Below, in pieces: positions 17,897 through 27,428 of a stretch of DNA of 64,000 nt. Under the pieces are notes generated by a model. That model ran no database searches and was not told where the DNA came from. It saw only the letters and a list, made by a program, of their open reading frames with translations. The stretch is from NCBI GenBank assembly GCA_964497585.1, contig CAZCDS010000028.1:14141-78140 (forward strand). Reading direction: 5' to 3'. Positions within the stretch are counted from its first letter, which is position 1, and the number at the start of each line of letters is the position of its first letter. The DNA comes from CAZCDS01 sp964497585 (lineage in GTDB: Bacteria > Desulfobacterota > Desulfomonilia > Desulfomonilales > Desulfomonilaceae). The position numbers and the translations under genes were made by a program.

Positions 17897-18326
17897 ATTA
17901 CCATAAGCATGGCGCGAGGATGATAGTTTCAGGGAACACCGGCCCCAAGCGAGGGACGATGCGTCGGTCGCCCAGAAAATGCTCACCTTAACCAGCCGCA
18001 AGAATCACTTCCACAAGGTCCCCTGTCTTCACCTTACATCGCATCAAAGTGTAAGCACGTTGTACCATCTCACGTCCAAATCAGGAACATGTAACGGAGT
18101 TCACTGACGTTTTTTGAAAATCCGTAGCGTGGTTCTCTCACCTCTTGTTTTTCACCTCCTGTCGTCTTCGTTCGTCCCTTTGGGACAGAGCCCCCAAGAA
18201 AAGGAATTCCAATGACTTTAGGCTTGGTCCCGGGAATTTTTGAAATGAGCGGTCTTTGGCCGCGAATTGTACCAACCGAAGGGAAGATCTCGTCAGAGAC
18301 AAATCCGTGCCGAGGGAGGAACTCAA
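17897..18326. other. Intergenic region
   Basis: About 430 bases between fni and the SH3b protein gene. It ends with a strong GGGAGGA ribosome-binding site at 18314-18320. No gene, repeat or clear terminator is seen. Confidence 0.35.
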
Positions 18327-18980
18327 ATGAAAGGCAATATAGTGAGCGTTGGCCCGATTGGTAAGGCAATCTCAGTCATTATTCTTATCTTGGGCCTGCC
18401 AATGATTTCGCTGTCGGCAACCGGGCTGGTCCCCGCGCCGGACTTGACTGCAGTGGTGGTCGGTGTTGACAACCCGGAAGGATGTCTTCGCATCCGAACC
18501 GGGCCCAGCACGTCAGCCCCTATTATCGGATGTGCTGAATTGGGTTCCAGGCTGAGGCTGACCGGCGTTTGGAGCGATCGGTGGGCTGAGATTGCAAGGC
18601 CCATTCGGGGTTGGGTGTACGGTCCTCAGATTCAGGGGCCCGCTGTTCCAGCCTTTGTCGCCAATGTCGTGGTCACCCCTCCGGAAGTGGAATATGTTCC
18701 CTATCCGGTTTACCCCGATGCCTATCCCTCTTACGGGTATTGGCACTCTCCGCGGCGGCATGGAGTTTACCGGCATCTGCGTCGCGCTTACGGACACAAG
18801 TCCTACGGGAGCCCTCAGGGAGGATTCAAATATTTGCGTAACATTGTTCGTCGGTCATTGAGGGGCCACAGTGGCCACCATTCCCGAGGACATTCCGTGA
18901 GTCGATCGTTTCATTCGGGCGGGAGCCATGCTCGCGGAGGAGGTAAGGGTGGTGGCAAGCACCGGCGCGGCCGCCGCTGA
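18327..18980 (+). CDS. Exported bacterial SH3 (SH3b) protein with His/Arg/Gly-rich tail
   Basis: A 217-residue predicted exported protein. A signal sequence covers about residues 1-35. An SH3b domain follows at about 45-105, recognisable from GCLRIRTGPSTSAPIIGCAE and GVWSDRWAEI...GWVYG. A Tyr/Pro-rich linker leads to a strongly basic tail rich in His, Gly, Arg and Ser (about 150-217, ending GKHRRGRR). SH3b domains usually bind peptidoglycan stem peptides. The tail could bind metal, nucleic acid or anionic polymer; that is a guess from composition. The ATG at 18327 has GGGAGGA six bases upstream. It stands alone. Confidence 0.75.
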   Translation: MKGNIVSVGPIGKAISVIILILGLPMISLSATGLVPAPDLTAVVVGVDNPEGCLRIRTGPSTSAPIIGCAELGSRLRLTGVWSDRWAEIARPIRGWVYGPQIQGPAVPAFVANVVVTPPEVEYVPYPVYPDAYPSYGYWHSPRRHGVYRHLRRAYGHKSYGSPQGGFKYLRNIVRRSLRGHSGHHSRGHSVSRSFHSGGSHARGGGKGGGKHRRGRR

Positions 18981-19195
18981 TTGGAGAACGGAAACGGTGT
19001 TTTCGCAACTGTGAAGGCAGTGCGGAAGCCCGTTTCCTCGAAAGCCGGTACCGGGAATGAGAAAAGCGGTTGTTCGGGAGTGGGCATGGGACGAAAGTCG
19101 ACGGGGAATTCAGCCGGCTCAGTCATGGATGTGCCCACTATGACGGAATGCGACAATGCCAGCGCGTTTGTTCACTCGTCGCAACAACTCACCGG

Positions 19196-19324
19196 GACGC
19201 GCCGACGACCTCTCCAGACACGGTCCTTATAACGTTCGTTCAGTGTTTATAGGAGCTGGTTTTCTCTGCGTTGACGGCTGTCGGACGTAAACGTATGACA
19301 GCAGAATACTGCTGCGGCCGCCGG
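19196..19324. repeat. Dispersed repeat, copy A
   Basis: The core runs from the GCCGACGACCTCTCCAGACA region through CGTTCGTTCAGTGTTTATAG and GAGCTGGTTTTCTCT to about 19324. It is closely similar, in the same orientation, to copy B at about 21137-21260, and less so to copy C at about 51575-51690. It abuts a transposase relic on the minus strand. It has no open frame shared with the other copies, so it is probably a non-coding remnant of a mobile element. Confidence 0.6.
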
Positions 19325-19522
19325 CATACTTGTTGCGATGGCTTCGACCTTGGCCCTGGAAGCCTTCGGTTGTCTCCAAGATGTAGCCAGTGCGTCGGAG
19401 TCCTTTTGTTGGCCGACGAAGACCGCCGCCCGGCTTTTCGGATCACGGACCACGGTTAAGTAATGATACCCATGTTCGCTGACCACGGACAGGGGAAGCT
19501 CCATGGATGCGAATTGCAACAC
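19325..19522 (-). pseudogene. ISL3-like transposase relic
   Basis: A 66-residue minus-strand stretch reads like the start of the ISL3 (IS204/IS1001/IS1096) catalytic region: EHGYHYLTVVRDPKSRAAVF, then VGQQKDSDALATSW and KASRAKVEAIATSM. The usual first catalytic Asp (D-E-x) reads S-E here, and the expected D-M-S-P-A after AIA reads S-M-P-A-A. The frame then runs into repeat copy A. Both ends of the gene are missing, so it is a dead fragment. The family match is from memory of the conserved motif; a protein search would settle it. Confidence 0.55.
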
Positions 19523-19964
19523 TTGTTCCCGTGATTAGGTTGCAGGGTGAAACAATCCTGGTCTGAAGATTGGGTGCAGTGAACGCTTTGTACGGCGTTT
19601 CGAGCCACAGAGCCGGACGGATGACTTTTCTGGAATTCTGCCTCCATGTGGCACAAAAAATGCATTAACTGCATCGCTTAACGGCGGCCAGACACGGGCC
19701 ACCAAGCTAGACAAAAGATAACCTGGTTGCGCAGCCAAACCCTGGACGGCAACGCCCATCGTACTGCATGGGGTGGTACGTACGCAAGAGGGGGGGAAAG
19801 GTGACTGCTGGACAGGACGAGAAAACCCAGCCTGGAGCGTCTACGCCGCCACATTCCGATAGTGGCTTTCTCTGTCACGATGAAACCGTCAAACTGATCT
19901 GCAGTGAAGTGGGCCACCACCGAACAACGTCCCGGTCTTGCCATGGCCCAGAGAGGAGGTGTGC
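19523..19964. other. Intergenic region upstream of cytochrome
   Basis: About 440 bases, probably including more decayed insertion-element DNA and the cytochrome promoter. I see no intact gene. A GAGAGGAGGT ribosome-binding site ends the stretch. Confidence 0.35.
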
Positions 19965-21068
19965 ATGCGGAAAGGTATTCTGTTGGCGCTGGCCTTGGCC
20001 GTCCTTGCTTTCATAGCAGGGGCATGGCCAGCATGTGCTGCTCCACCCGAAAATGTCACGGGCGAGGAGTGTTTCTTCCTTAAGAGTCTGCATTTCACAG
20101 CTAATGGGATGCGATTCTGGTATAGCAAGGCGAACGGCGGTCTCGAAAACATTACAGGAATACCGTATTCCAAGCTCGGATGCAAAAACTGCCACATCGC
20201 CGGTTGTGACCGATGTCACCGGACAGTGCGGGGAAAGCGCCTTGCCTACACGATCAAGGCTGCCCAGCGCCAAGCTATGTGCTTGAAATGTCATGGCAGA
20301 GAAAAAGCCATGATCAGGATCAACGATGCTGCAAAGAAGGATGATGTGCATCTTGCCAAGGGAATGGTTTGTACGGATTGTCACTCGAAACGGGAAATGC
20401 ATGGCAACGGTACAGAGTATAACTCGCTGAAACAGCCTGGTGCGATGGACACTCGTTGTGAGAAATGCCACGACTCCATCAAGCCGACTGACGCGCATTC
20501 GGTCCATGAGGGAAAGCTTGACTGCAAGGCCTGTCATATACGACACGTTATCAGTTGTACTAACTGCCACTTTGACTATCTCGTCAAGACCGGGAAGCGT
20601 AAGGCTATTCCCGTTCATGATTGGCTCTTTCTCATCAACTACAGGGGTAAAGTCACGTCAGGGGACATGCAGACCTTTGTGGTGCGACCAAACAAGACTT
20701 TCTTGATGTTTGCGCCTCACATGGGCCATGCCGTCATGAAACAAGGTAGAAAATGTGACGCATGCCACGGAACGGAAATCGCCAAGAAGGTCGTCAAGGA
20801 TAAGAAACTCAAGCTGACCTGGTTGGAAAACGGAAAGGTGAAAAACCTCAAAGGGGTCATTCCTGTAGCTAAGGGCGTGGAATACGAGTGCGCATATATG
20901 GATTTTAAGGACGGGAAATGGGTGCCCTTGAAAAATCCTGCCAAGCCCATGGTGCAATACGCAGCATACGGCAAGCCCCTGACCAAGGACCAGCTTGAAG
21001 CTCTGTCTGAGCATCAGGAAGTGCCGCCGGTGGAAATGATGGGGTCCGAACCCCGTAAAGCCAAGTAG
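19965..21068 (+). CDS. Octaheme c-type cytochrome, exported
   Basis: A periplasmic electron carrier of 367 residues. A signal peptide (MRKGILLALALAVLAFIAG, ending PACA) precedes eight CxxCH haem-binding motifs: CKNCH and CDRCH (only three residues apart), then CLKCH, CTDCH, CEKCH, CKACH, CTNCH and CDACH. All lie between about residues 70 and 265; the last 100 residues are haem-free. Seven haems cluster before a long gap to the eighth. I do not recognise a named enzyme; it is more likely an electron-transfer subunit than a nitrite or hydroxylamine reductase. The ATG follows GAGGAGGT. It is a single gene flanked by two copies of a dispersed repeat. Confidence 0.88.
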   Translation: MRKGILLALALAVLAFIAGAWPACAAPPENVTGEECFFLKSLHFTANGMRFWYSKANGGLENITGIPYSKLGCKNCHIAGCDRCHRTVRGKRLAYTIKAAQRQAMCLKCHGREKAMIRINDAAKKDDVHLAKGMVCTDCHSKREMHGNGTEYNSLKQPGAMDTRCEKCHDSIKPTDAHSVHEGKLDCKACHIRHVISCTNCHFDYLVKTGKRKAIPVHDWLFLINYRGKVTSGDMQTFVVRPNKTFLMFAPHMGHAVMKQGRKCDACHGTEIAKKVVKDKKLKLTWLENGKVKNLKGVIPVAKGVEYECAYMDFKDGKWVPLKNPAKPMVQYAAYGKPLTKDQLEALSEHQEVPPVEMMGSEPRKAK

Positions 21069-21083
21069 AACTTTCGCAATCGA

Positions 21084-21103
21084 CACCGCATGAGACGGCG
21101 GTG
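21084..21103 (+). terminator. Weak hairpin after cytochrome gene
   Basis: CACCGC (21084-21089) pairs with GCGGTG (21098-21103) 16 bases after the cytochrome stop. There is no T-run, so terminator function is uncertain. Confidence 0.3.
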
Positions 21104-21136
21104 AGACAGGTAGGGGGTAACAGTTCTCCCGGAGAG

Positions 21137-21260
21137 GCCGACGGCCTTTCCAGACAGTGTCTTTGTAATGTTCGTTGAGTGTTTATAGGAGCTGAATTTC
21201 TCCGCATCAAGACATGCATATGTGACGGCCGAACAGTGCGGCGCCTGCCCTGAACCAGGA
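21137..21260. repeat. Dispersed repeat, copy B
   Basis: It matches copy A over about 75-120 bases in the same orientation. Shared blocks are GGCCGACGGCCT/TTCCAGACA, then GTTCGTTGAGTGTTTATAGG and AGCTGAATTTCTCCGCATCA. It lies just downstream of the octaheme cytochrome, so copies A and B bracket that gene. The rest of the 21069-21537 gap holds nothing recognisable. Confidence 0.6.
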
Positions 21261-21537
21261 ACCAGGCGCCGCCGGCCGTCAACGAAAGAACAGGCCCTAC
21301 CGCCGCGACACCGTGCAGTTGTTGGCCACGGTTCCGGAATGTATAGTCTCGCCATTTTTGTAGATTGTTACGCCTATGCTCTCGGAAAAAGGTATAAAAA
21401 CCAATGACGTTCCGTGCAGATCAGTTTTGGGAGAAGCCACTATTCCTTAGGCGCATTTTATTGTTCATGTCTCGTCCTCGAAACGGGCCGAATAGGGAGA
21501 ACCACTTCCCGGAAGAGCTGGTGTTACGAGCAGGGAT

Positions 21538-23586
21538 TTAGGAGTCGATGGCCCGGCGGATTGCCGCGGCCAGTTCGTTTTTGAGAACCGGTTTCATCAC
21601 CACTTCACGGATGCCGAGAGCCCGTGTGCCATCCTCTGAAATCAGCTCACTGAACCCCGTGCACAAGATAACCGGCACGTCCGGTCGGAGTCGCCTTATC
21701 TCCCTGGTCAGTTCGACGCCCGTCATGTTGGGCATCGTCATGTCAGTGATAATGAGGTCAAACAAGTCGGGCTTCACCTTGAAGAGTTCCAGCGCCTCAA
21801 CGCTGCTCGTTCTCGTCACCACCTCATAACCCATGCCTTCCAGGAGCTGTTGGCCGAGCTGTGCAATGGCGAGTTCGTCATCTACGAAAAGGATGCGTTC
21901 ATTGCCGGGGTACACTGGCTCTTCTCCGGCTTCTTCACGCCTTACCTCTCGATCCCCGAAAACGGGGAAGTACAACTCAAACAGGGTTCCTTCCCCTGGT
22001 TCGCTGTGCACTTCGATTGCTCCCCCACAACTTTTCACGATGCCGTGTACGACCGAGAGGCCAAGCCCTGTTCCTTCACCCTTCGGTTTGGTAGTGAAAT
22101 ATGGCTCAAATATTCGGTGCATCGAATCAGCGGGAATCCCGGATCCGGTGTCGCGGACGCTCAGTCGGACGTGTCGGCCGGGACTCACATGCGGATGCCT
22201 CTCGAAAAAATCAGCATCCAAGGAGGCTTTCTCCAGTTTGATGTCTAGCATGCCGCCCTTGGTACGCATGGCATGAAAAGAATTCGCGCAGAGGTTCATC
22301 AAGATCTGATGGATCTGGGTCGGGTCGGCCAGAATCAATCCGAGGTCCTGCTCGGTCCGATGGTGAAGCTCGATGGTGGATGGGAGCGACGCCCTGAGGA
22401 GCCTCATAACTTCCGTGACTACGGGTCCGATCTGAATCGGTCTTCGATCTTGCTCGCTCTGCCTGCTGAAGGCGAGGATCTGGTGTACAACGTGCCTGGC
22501 CCGGTCCGCAGCCTCGAGGGCTTCACGGAGATTCTTGGCCCCCCGTGCATCAGGCGGCAGGTCCTCCAGGGCAAGCTCAACAAAACCTACGATAGCGTAG
22601 AGGATGTTGTTGAAGTCATGAGCGATGCCGCCGGCCAAGGTGCCAATAGCCTCCATCTTCTGGGCTTGCCTGAGCCGATCTTCCATTCGATTGCGGTCGG
22701 TTACGTCCTGGATGACTGATAGACCCACCGGTCCGTCCGTAGGGTCGACCATTACCGCGGAGTTGAGGAGGGCCTCGATAATGGTTCCGTCCTTCTTGAT
22801 CAGCCTGGTGTCAACATCGACCTCCACTCCGTCGTTCCACAGACGAGAAAGCATGTTCCCCCCGGTCGCGCGGATATCGGGCGGGAGAATGAAATCAATG
22901 GTTCGTCCCAGCACTTCGGCCGCTGAGTATCCCATCTCCGAAAGCCATTTTCGGTTGACATTGCGAATTCGTCCTTCGCGATCGATGGAATGTATCATCA
23001 GAGGGACTTTGTCATAGATTTGTCGAAACCGCGCTTCACTTTCTTTCAGTGCCTGTTGTGCGCGTTCCCGCTCGTTGATTTCGGCCAGAAGCTGCTCATT
23101 CTTTCGCACGAGTTCAGCGGTACGCTCATCAACGCGTCTTTCCAATTCCGCGTGGGCCTTCCTGAGCTTTTCCTGCGCTCTGGTTCGTTCCCTGCGGATC
23201 TCAGCCTCGGCCAGTTCCCGTTTGATGGCAGGAATGAGACGATTGAGGTTGTCCTTCATCAGGTAGTCATGGGCGCCGGCTTTCATGCACGCGACCGCGG
23301 TCTCTTCGCCGATGGCACCCGACACCACGATGAAGGGAAGGTCATCCCCCCGCTCCTTGATCAGCCGGAGGGCACCGAACACAGTGAACCTGGGCATGGC
23401 ATAATCGCATATCACCAGGTCCCACGTGCGCTCCTCAAGGGCACGTTCCATGGCCTTTGCGCTGTCCACCCGTTCGACCTGGGGATCGTACCCCCCCTGC
23501 TGCAGATGTCTGGTCAGCAACAGAGTATCGTCCTCAGAGTCCTCCACAACCAACACGCGTAGAGTTTCGCTCGTCTCTCGGTTCAT
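21538..23586 (-). CDS. Hybrid histidine kinase: REC-PAS-HisKA-HATPase-REC
   Basis: A soluble sensor kinase of 682 residues with receivers at both ends. The N-terminal receiver (about 8-125) has VVEDSEDD, phospho-Asp in DLVICDYAMP and a Lys in MKDN. A coiled coil (130-185) leads to a PAS domain (about 190-300). HisKA carries GGIAHDFNNIL and HATPase_c ends with GTGLGLS. The C-terminal receiver (about 560-680) has FVDDE, IITDMTMPNMTG and MKPV. All phosphotransfer residues look intact. Without membrane segments it presumably gets its input by phosphorylation of the first receiver or through PAS. It is not in an operon; a DNA-binding partner is not nearby. Confidence 0.9.
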   Translation of the reverse strand: MNRETSETLRVLVVEDSEDDTLLLTRHLQQGGYDPQVERVDSAKAMERALEERTWDLVICDYAMPRFTVFGALRLIKERGDDLPFIVVSGAIGEETAVACMKAGAHDYLMKDNLNRLIPAIKRELAEAEIRRERTRAQEKLRKAHAELERRVDERTAELVRKNEQLLAEINERERAQQALKESEARFRQIYDKVPLMIHSIDREGRIRNVNRKWLSEMGYSAAEVLGRTIDFILPPDIRATGGNMLSRLWNDGVEVDVDTRLIKKDGTIIEALLNSAVMVDPTDGPVGLSVIQDVTDRNRMEDRLRQAQKMEAIGTLAGGIAHDFNNILYAIVGFVELALEDLPPDARGAKNLREALEAADRARHVVHQILAFSRQSEQDRRPIQIGPVVTEVMRLLRASLPSTIELHHRTEQDLGLILADPTQIHQILMNLCANSFHAMRTKGGMLDIKLEKASLDADFFERHPHVSPGRHVRLSVRDTGSGIPADSMHRIFEPYFTTKPKGEGTGLGLSVVHGIVKSCGGAIEVHSEPGEGTLFELYFPVFGDREVRREEAGEEPVYPGNERILFVDDELAIAQLGQQLLEGMGYEVVTRTSSVEALELFKVKPDLFDLIITDMTMPNMTGVELTREIRRLRPDVPVILCTGFSELISEDGTRALGIREVVMKPVLKNELAAAIRRAIDS

Positions 23587-23909
23587 GGCGGATCGTACCC
23601 TGTCGACTGAGTTATGAAATCATCTCGATTCGAGGGGCCGGTCGACTCATGGCGCCTGGGCTTGCAAGAAAGTATGAGGCGCCCCTACGTGGAGCGGGTT
23701 TGATGGCCCATCCGGAACAAGCCGATCCACAACGTAACTCGGAGGCTGTCGTGAGGCCCTTTTTCGGCCCCGTCTTGGAAAACCCGTGGTCAGTACACCG
23801 TCGGGGGCTTCACCGCCTCGATCGGGGTAATCTTCCAAAATGTACAGGCTTTCTCGGTGGGCGGCAAGGATGAATTTCTCATAATGCGACGCCGGAAACG
23901 CCCTGCAGT
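23587..23909. other. Intergenic region
   Basis: About 323 bases between two minus-strand genes. I see no small gene, repeat or clear promoter. Confidence 0.35.
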
Positions 23910-26900
23910 CTACCTTACTTCCCCCATAAGAATGAAGGCCTCGGTGAAAAACGGATGATTGTAGCCCGATTTCCGCAGCTTGTCTTTTGCCGATTGCAGC
24001 GCCTCCAGCCTGGATTTACCCTCTTTGAGCTTCAGGAAGAAATCTCTCACCAGGTCAACCGAGGTACGTTCCGCAACGGACCACAGGCTCATCAGAACCG
24101 ATCGCGCCCCTGCGAATCGGAAGGCCCTTCCCATTCCCATGGTCCCTTCGCCCGACACGCGACGCCCGAGACCGGTTTGGCATGCAGTAAGGGCAACGGT
24201 GTCAGCGTTCATCCGCAAGCCAATTACTTCCGACATCCGGAGAAACCCGTCCGTACCGGGAGGGACACGAACGAAAACGAGCACCGGTTCCACTATTCCC
24301 GGAATGTTTTCGCCGAAATATCCGTGGGTGGCGAAGACGACCTTGTCGTATCGATTGAGATGGGCGGCCAAGGGCCCGAGCAATCGCTTCTTCGTGGCCT
24401 CGAGGCCTGTGAATATGTCCGCGTTGCCTCTGAACAACAGTCCAAGCTCATCGGCCAGCCTGCCCGTCTCAGGAAGCCTGTCGAAGGCCAGGTACCCGTT
24501 AGCGGCCTCCTCCACCGGAATCATGAGTTTGGTTTGGGCGCTCGCCATGCGGATCTCGTCGCGCTTGCCCTGCAACCGCGCGTCTCTCATACGGAAAACG
24601 GGGTCAGCCATAACGAGGAGTCTGCGGCCCGAACTCTTTTTCTCACCGTAGGTTCGGGAGAGCGTGAGCGCGTTGAGGGACTGACAGTACGAAACCGGGT
24701 TGCGGTCATCGAAGAGCTGCGTACCCGAAACCTGCGGAATGCCCCCCTTCGCGATGATCTTCCCTCCGCTGTTAAGCACCAGCGCGCCGAACGGGATGTC
24801 CGCCAGAGAATCGTCGGGCACGATAATAAGCGGCTGGCCCGGTGGCAACTCAGCGAGGATCTCGCGAAGAAGAAGGTCTGCAAGCTTCTTTCCCGCAGCG
24901 AGGTCGAAGGCATTGAGCTTCCTGGTAAGATTGTCGGCCCGCACATCTTTCATGGGTTCCCGGAACCGCTCGACGAGTCCGTCAAGGTTTCTGCGCGTGA
25001 TCGGATTTAGCCAGGCCTTGACCAGCTTTTTGCCCTTGGTCAGGTACCCCATGAGACCGTGATCGGTGACATCGTAGGAAAGGGTCCACTCGTCGTCGCG
25101 GAGAGCGGTCTGAGCCAAATCCTGAGGTTTCGGATATTTCGCGGCAGCAAACCGGGGGTAGTCGCGGCGGAGCCGCCTGATGTGGGCCAGAAGCTCTTTT
25201 CGGAGCATGGCCGCCTGCTCTCCCGCATCAGTTAGGGCGCCTTTGGCGCCGCTTTCTCGCGCCTTCTCGGCTTGCCGCAGGAGGGCCGCCAATTTCCGGT
25301 TGAGTTCAAGATCTTTCCTGACGACCTCCGCGGGAACACCGGCCACCCGTATTTCGGTCCTCCCTGCCAGACTCTCGGAGAAAGATCGAGCTTTGGTGAA
25401 CTCGGAGTTCTTCAAAGCGTCCTTGGGGCGGCCCAACTTCATCCGGACTCTGGCCAAGGCTTCATACGGCAGAACATGCTTGACGCCCAAAATTTCCTCT
25501 CCGTGGAGGAACATCCGCTTGTCCTTTTCGGAAAGGGAGTCTCTCATCTCTTCCGCGTAGTCCGTGGCCGTTTGAAAAGCGTCCACGGCTTCGGGCAGTC
25601 GGTCGAGCGACTCGTAGGCAAGGCCAAGACCTACCGAGCCCAGAAAAGAGAACTTCATGCTGCCGGAGGCCGTGGCGAGGCGCCGAAGTTCTCGGAATTG
25701 GGGGACAGCGCGCTCGGGGTGCACGTCGAGGAGGTATGTCCCCTTCACATAAGTGAGCAGCATAAGATCCTTCTTGGCGTCGGGCCCGATTTGCGCTTCA
25801 GCCTCCTTGATGAGACGGGCCGCTTCGGTGAGATCGTGCCTTCGCCGTGGCCCGTCATCCTCTCTCGTCCGGTCGTACCGTCCTTTCTCCAGGTGGAAAA
25901 GGGCAAACATGCATAACAGCTCGCCGGTGGGCACACGGATGTCGCGCTTGAGCTGCAGGGCCTGCTGAAAGGTTATCTCGGCCACGTTCAAGAGACCGTT
26001 TCGCGTCAGGACGTTGGCCATATCGGCAAGCGTATTGCTCTCCCAGAGTCGTGTCCCGATACGTTTCTGGATGGACACTGCCCTCTTGTACTCCTCAAGC
26101 GCGCCATCGAAGACCCCGAGATATTCCAGCAGGTTGCCCATTCTCAGCCGTGCATGGGCCTCCAGCTTGCTGTTCTGAATATTCTTGGCCAGTTGGACGG
26201 CTTTCTCGAAGGATGCGCGGGCCCGGGGCAGTTCTCCCCGTGCTTTCGAGATCATGCCGACATCAATGAGAATCCAACCTTCGATGAGGGGGGAACCTAC
26301 TTGCCTGCACATGCGGAGAGCTTCTCTGAAATGTTCGTCGGCTGACCGGTAATCGCCGGAATAAAATTCAAGAATACCTAAATTGTTTAATGTATTTGCA
26401 GTGTAATTGCGTATTCCCCGAGATTTTCTAATCGCCAGCGCTTTGTCATACATTTCACGTGATGTTTTGTATGCACCTCTCTTGAAATGCACGCTTCCCA
26501 GGTTGTTCAATGCGAATGCTTGAGTGCCGGGGTCATTAAACTGTCGAGACAGCTTGAGAGATTGTTCATAATTATTTATAGCCTTATCAAATTGCGATTG
26601 TGATTCGTAAACCAATCCGATATTGTTTAAGATGACTGCCTGGCCTTTGAGATCACCTGTTTTCCGGCACATCTTCAACGCGGACCCGTAATCCCTCACG
26701 GACTTTTTGTACTGCTGCAGCTCAAAATGGAGCAACCCCTTCAGGGTGTTGAGCCTTGCCAGTTGCCGCGGGCTGCCACGACCGGCAAGTATTTTCTCCC
26801 CGTCTTTCAAGTCCTTGGCGGCCCTCCGGTATTGGCAGAGGTCTATGAGTGCCCTGGCCCTGTTCGCGTGCACGAGGAATATCTCAGTCTTTTCTTGGGA

Positions 26901-27428
26901 AGGGCGCGTCCCCAGGGTGGCGAGGACTTTCCCGTAGAGATCGACGGCACGTCGATAATCGGTCTTTTCTGCGGCGATACGGGCTTTTGCGTGGAGCGTC
27001 TTGGCCGCATCCATAGACTTGCCGAGCGCGACGAACATTCGCTGTGCTGCATTGAGACGGGTAAGAGCGCGATCAAAATCGGAAAGTTCCAAGTAACAGC
27101 GGCCAAGATAGAATTCAGCTATGGCACGGCAATAGTCGTGGCCTCCACAGGCCTTGCGCATTCTCCTGAATACGTCAAGCGCTTCATGAAACCTGGCTTG
27201 GTGAATCAGTCGCACGCCCTTTTGGCTCAGGGAGCGTGCCGCGGCGAGGTCGGCCGCATCCGGGGTCGCCGGCCAAAAAATCTGCAAACAAAGCGTGACA
27301 AGAATCAGAAAACCGGTTACTATTGTCGGCGTCCCTTGTTGCAAGAATGTTTTCCCACGACTGCCGCTCCGGTAAAGGGAGGTCGGCAACGGCTTGGCAG
27401 AGAGCCGGCATGGCATGGCATTCTCCAT
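23910..27428 (-). CDS. Membrane-anchored TPR-CHAT protein (caspase-like protease fold)
   Basis: An 1172-residue protein. One hydrophobic segment lies at about 37-55. TPR-like repeats fill about 60-640 (for example ALNNLGSVHFKRGAYKTSRE), then a helical linker with coiled coil. A C-terminal CHAT domain (about 860-1172) follows. The catalytic pair is present: His about 1035 in VFATHGYFGE and Cys about 1083 in LTACQTGLG. CHAT domains are clan CD proteases related to caspases and separase; TPRs usually hold the partner or substrate. The topology predicts CHAT either outside the cytoplasm or tethered inside; I cannot decide. No known target, CRISPR gene or toxin lies nearby. Bases 26361-26640 are low in G+C. 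An ATG at 27416, with GGAG upstream, is an alternative start. Confidence 0.88.
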   Translation of the reverse strand: MENAMPCRLSAKPLPTSLYRSGSRGKTFLQQGTPTIVTGFLILVTLCLQIFWPATPDAADLAAARSLSQKGVRLIHQARFHEALDVFRRMRKACGGHDYCRAIAEFYLGRCYLELSDFDRALTRLNAAQRMFVALGKSMDAAKTLHAKARIAAEKTDYRRAVDLYGKVLATLGTRPSQEKTEIFLVHANRARALIDLCQYRRAAKDLKDGEKILAGRGSPRQLARLNTLKGLLHFELQQYKKSVRDYGSALKMCRKTGDLKGQAVILNNIGLVYESQSQFDKAINNYEQSLKLSRQFNDPGTQAFALNNLGSVHFKRGAYKTSREMYDKALAIRKSRGIRNYTANTLNNLGILEFYSGDYRSADEHFREALRMCRQVGSPLIEGWILIDVGMISKARGELPRARASFEKAVQLAKNIQNSKLEAHARLRMGNLLEYLGVFDGALEEYKRAVSIQKRIGTRLWESNTLADMANVLTRNGLLNVAEITFQQALQLKRDIRVPTGELLCMFALFHLEKGRYDRTREDDGPRRRHDLTEAARLIKEAEAQIGPDAKKDLMLLTYVKGTYLLDVHPERAVPQFRELRRLATASGSMKFSFLGSVGLGLAYESLDRLPEAVDAFQTATDYAEEMRDSLSEKDKRMFLHGEEILGVKHVLPYEALARVRMKLGRPKDALKNSEFTKARSFSESLAGRTEIRVAGVPAEVVRKDLELNRKLAALLRQAEKARESGAKGALTDAGEQAAMLRKELLAHIRRLRRDYPRFAAAKYPKPQDLAQTALRDDEWTLSYDVTDHGLMGYLTKGKKLVKAWLNPITRRNLDGLVERFREPMKDVRADNLTRKLNAFDLAAGKKLADLLLREILAELPPGQPLIIVPDDSLADIPFGALVLNSGGKIIAKGGIPQVSGTQLFDDRNPVSYCQSLNALTLSRTYGEKKSSGRRLLVMADPVFRMRDARLQGKRDEIRMASAQTKLMIPVEEAANGYLAFDRLPETGRLADELGLLFRGNADIFTGLEATKKRLLGPLAAHLNRYDKVVFATHGYFGENIPGIVEPVLVFVRVPPGTDGFLRMSEVIGLRMNADTVALTACQTGLGRRVSGEGTMGMGRAFRFAGARSVLMSLWSVAERTSVDLVRDFFLKLKEGKSRLEALQSAKDKLRKSGYNHPFFTEAFILMGEVR

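Noticed and set aside
19456..19759. Further minus-strand frames upstream of the transposase relic as its N-terminal part
   Set aside because: Some Cys and basic patches are there, but no convincing ISL3 zinc-finger motif could be followed.
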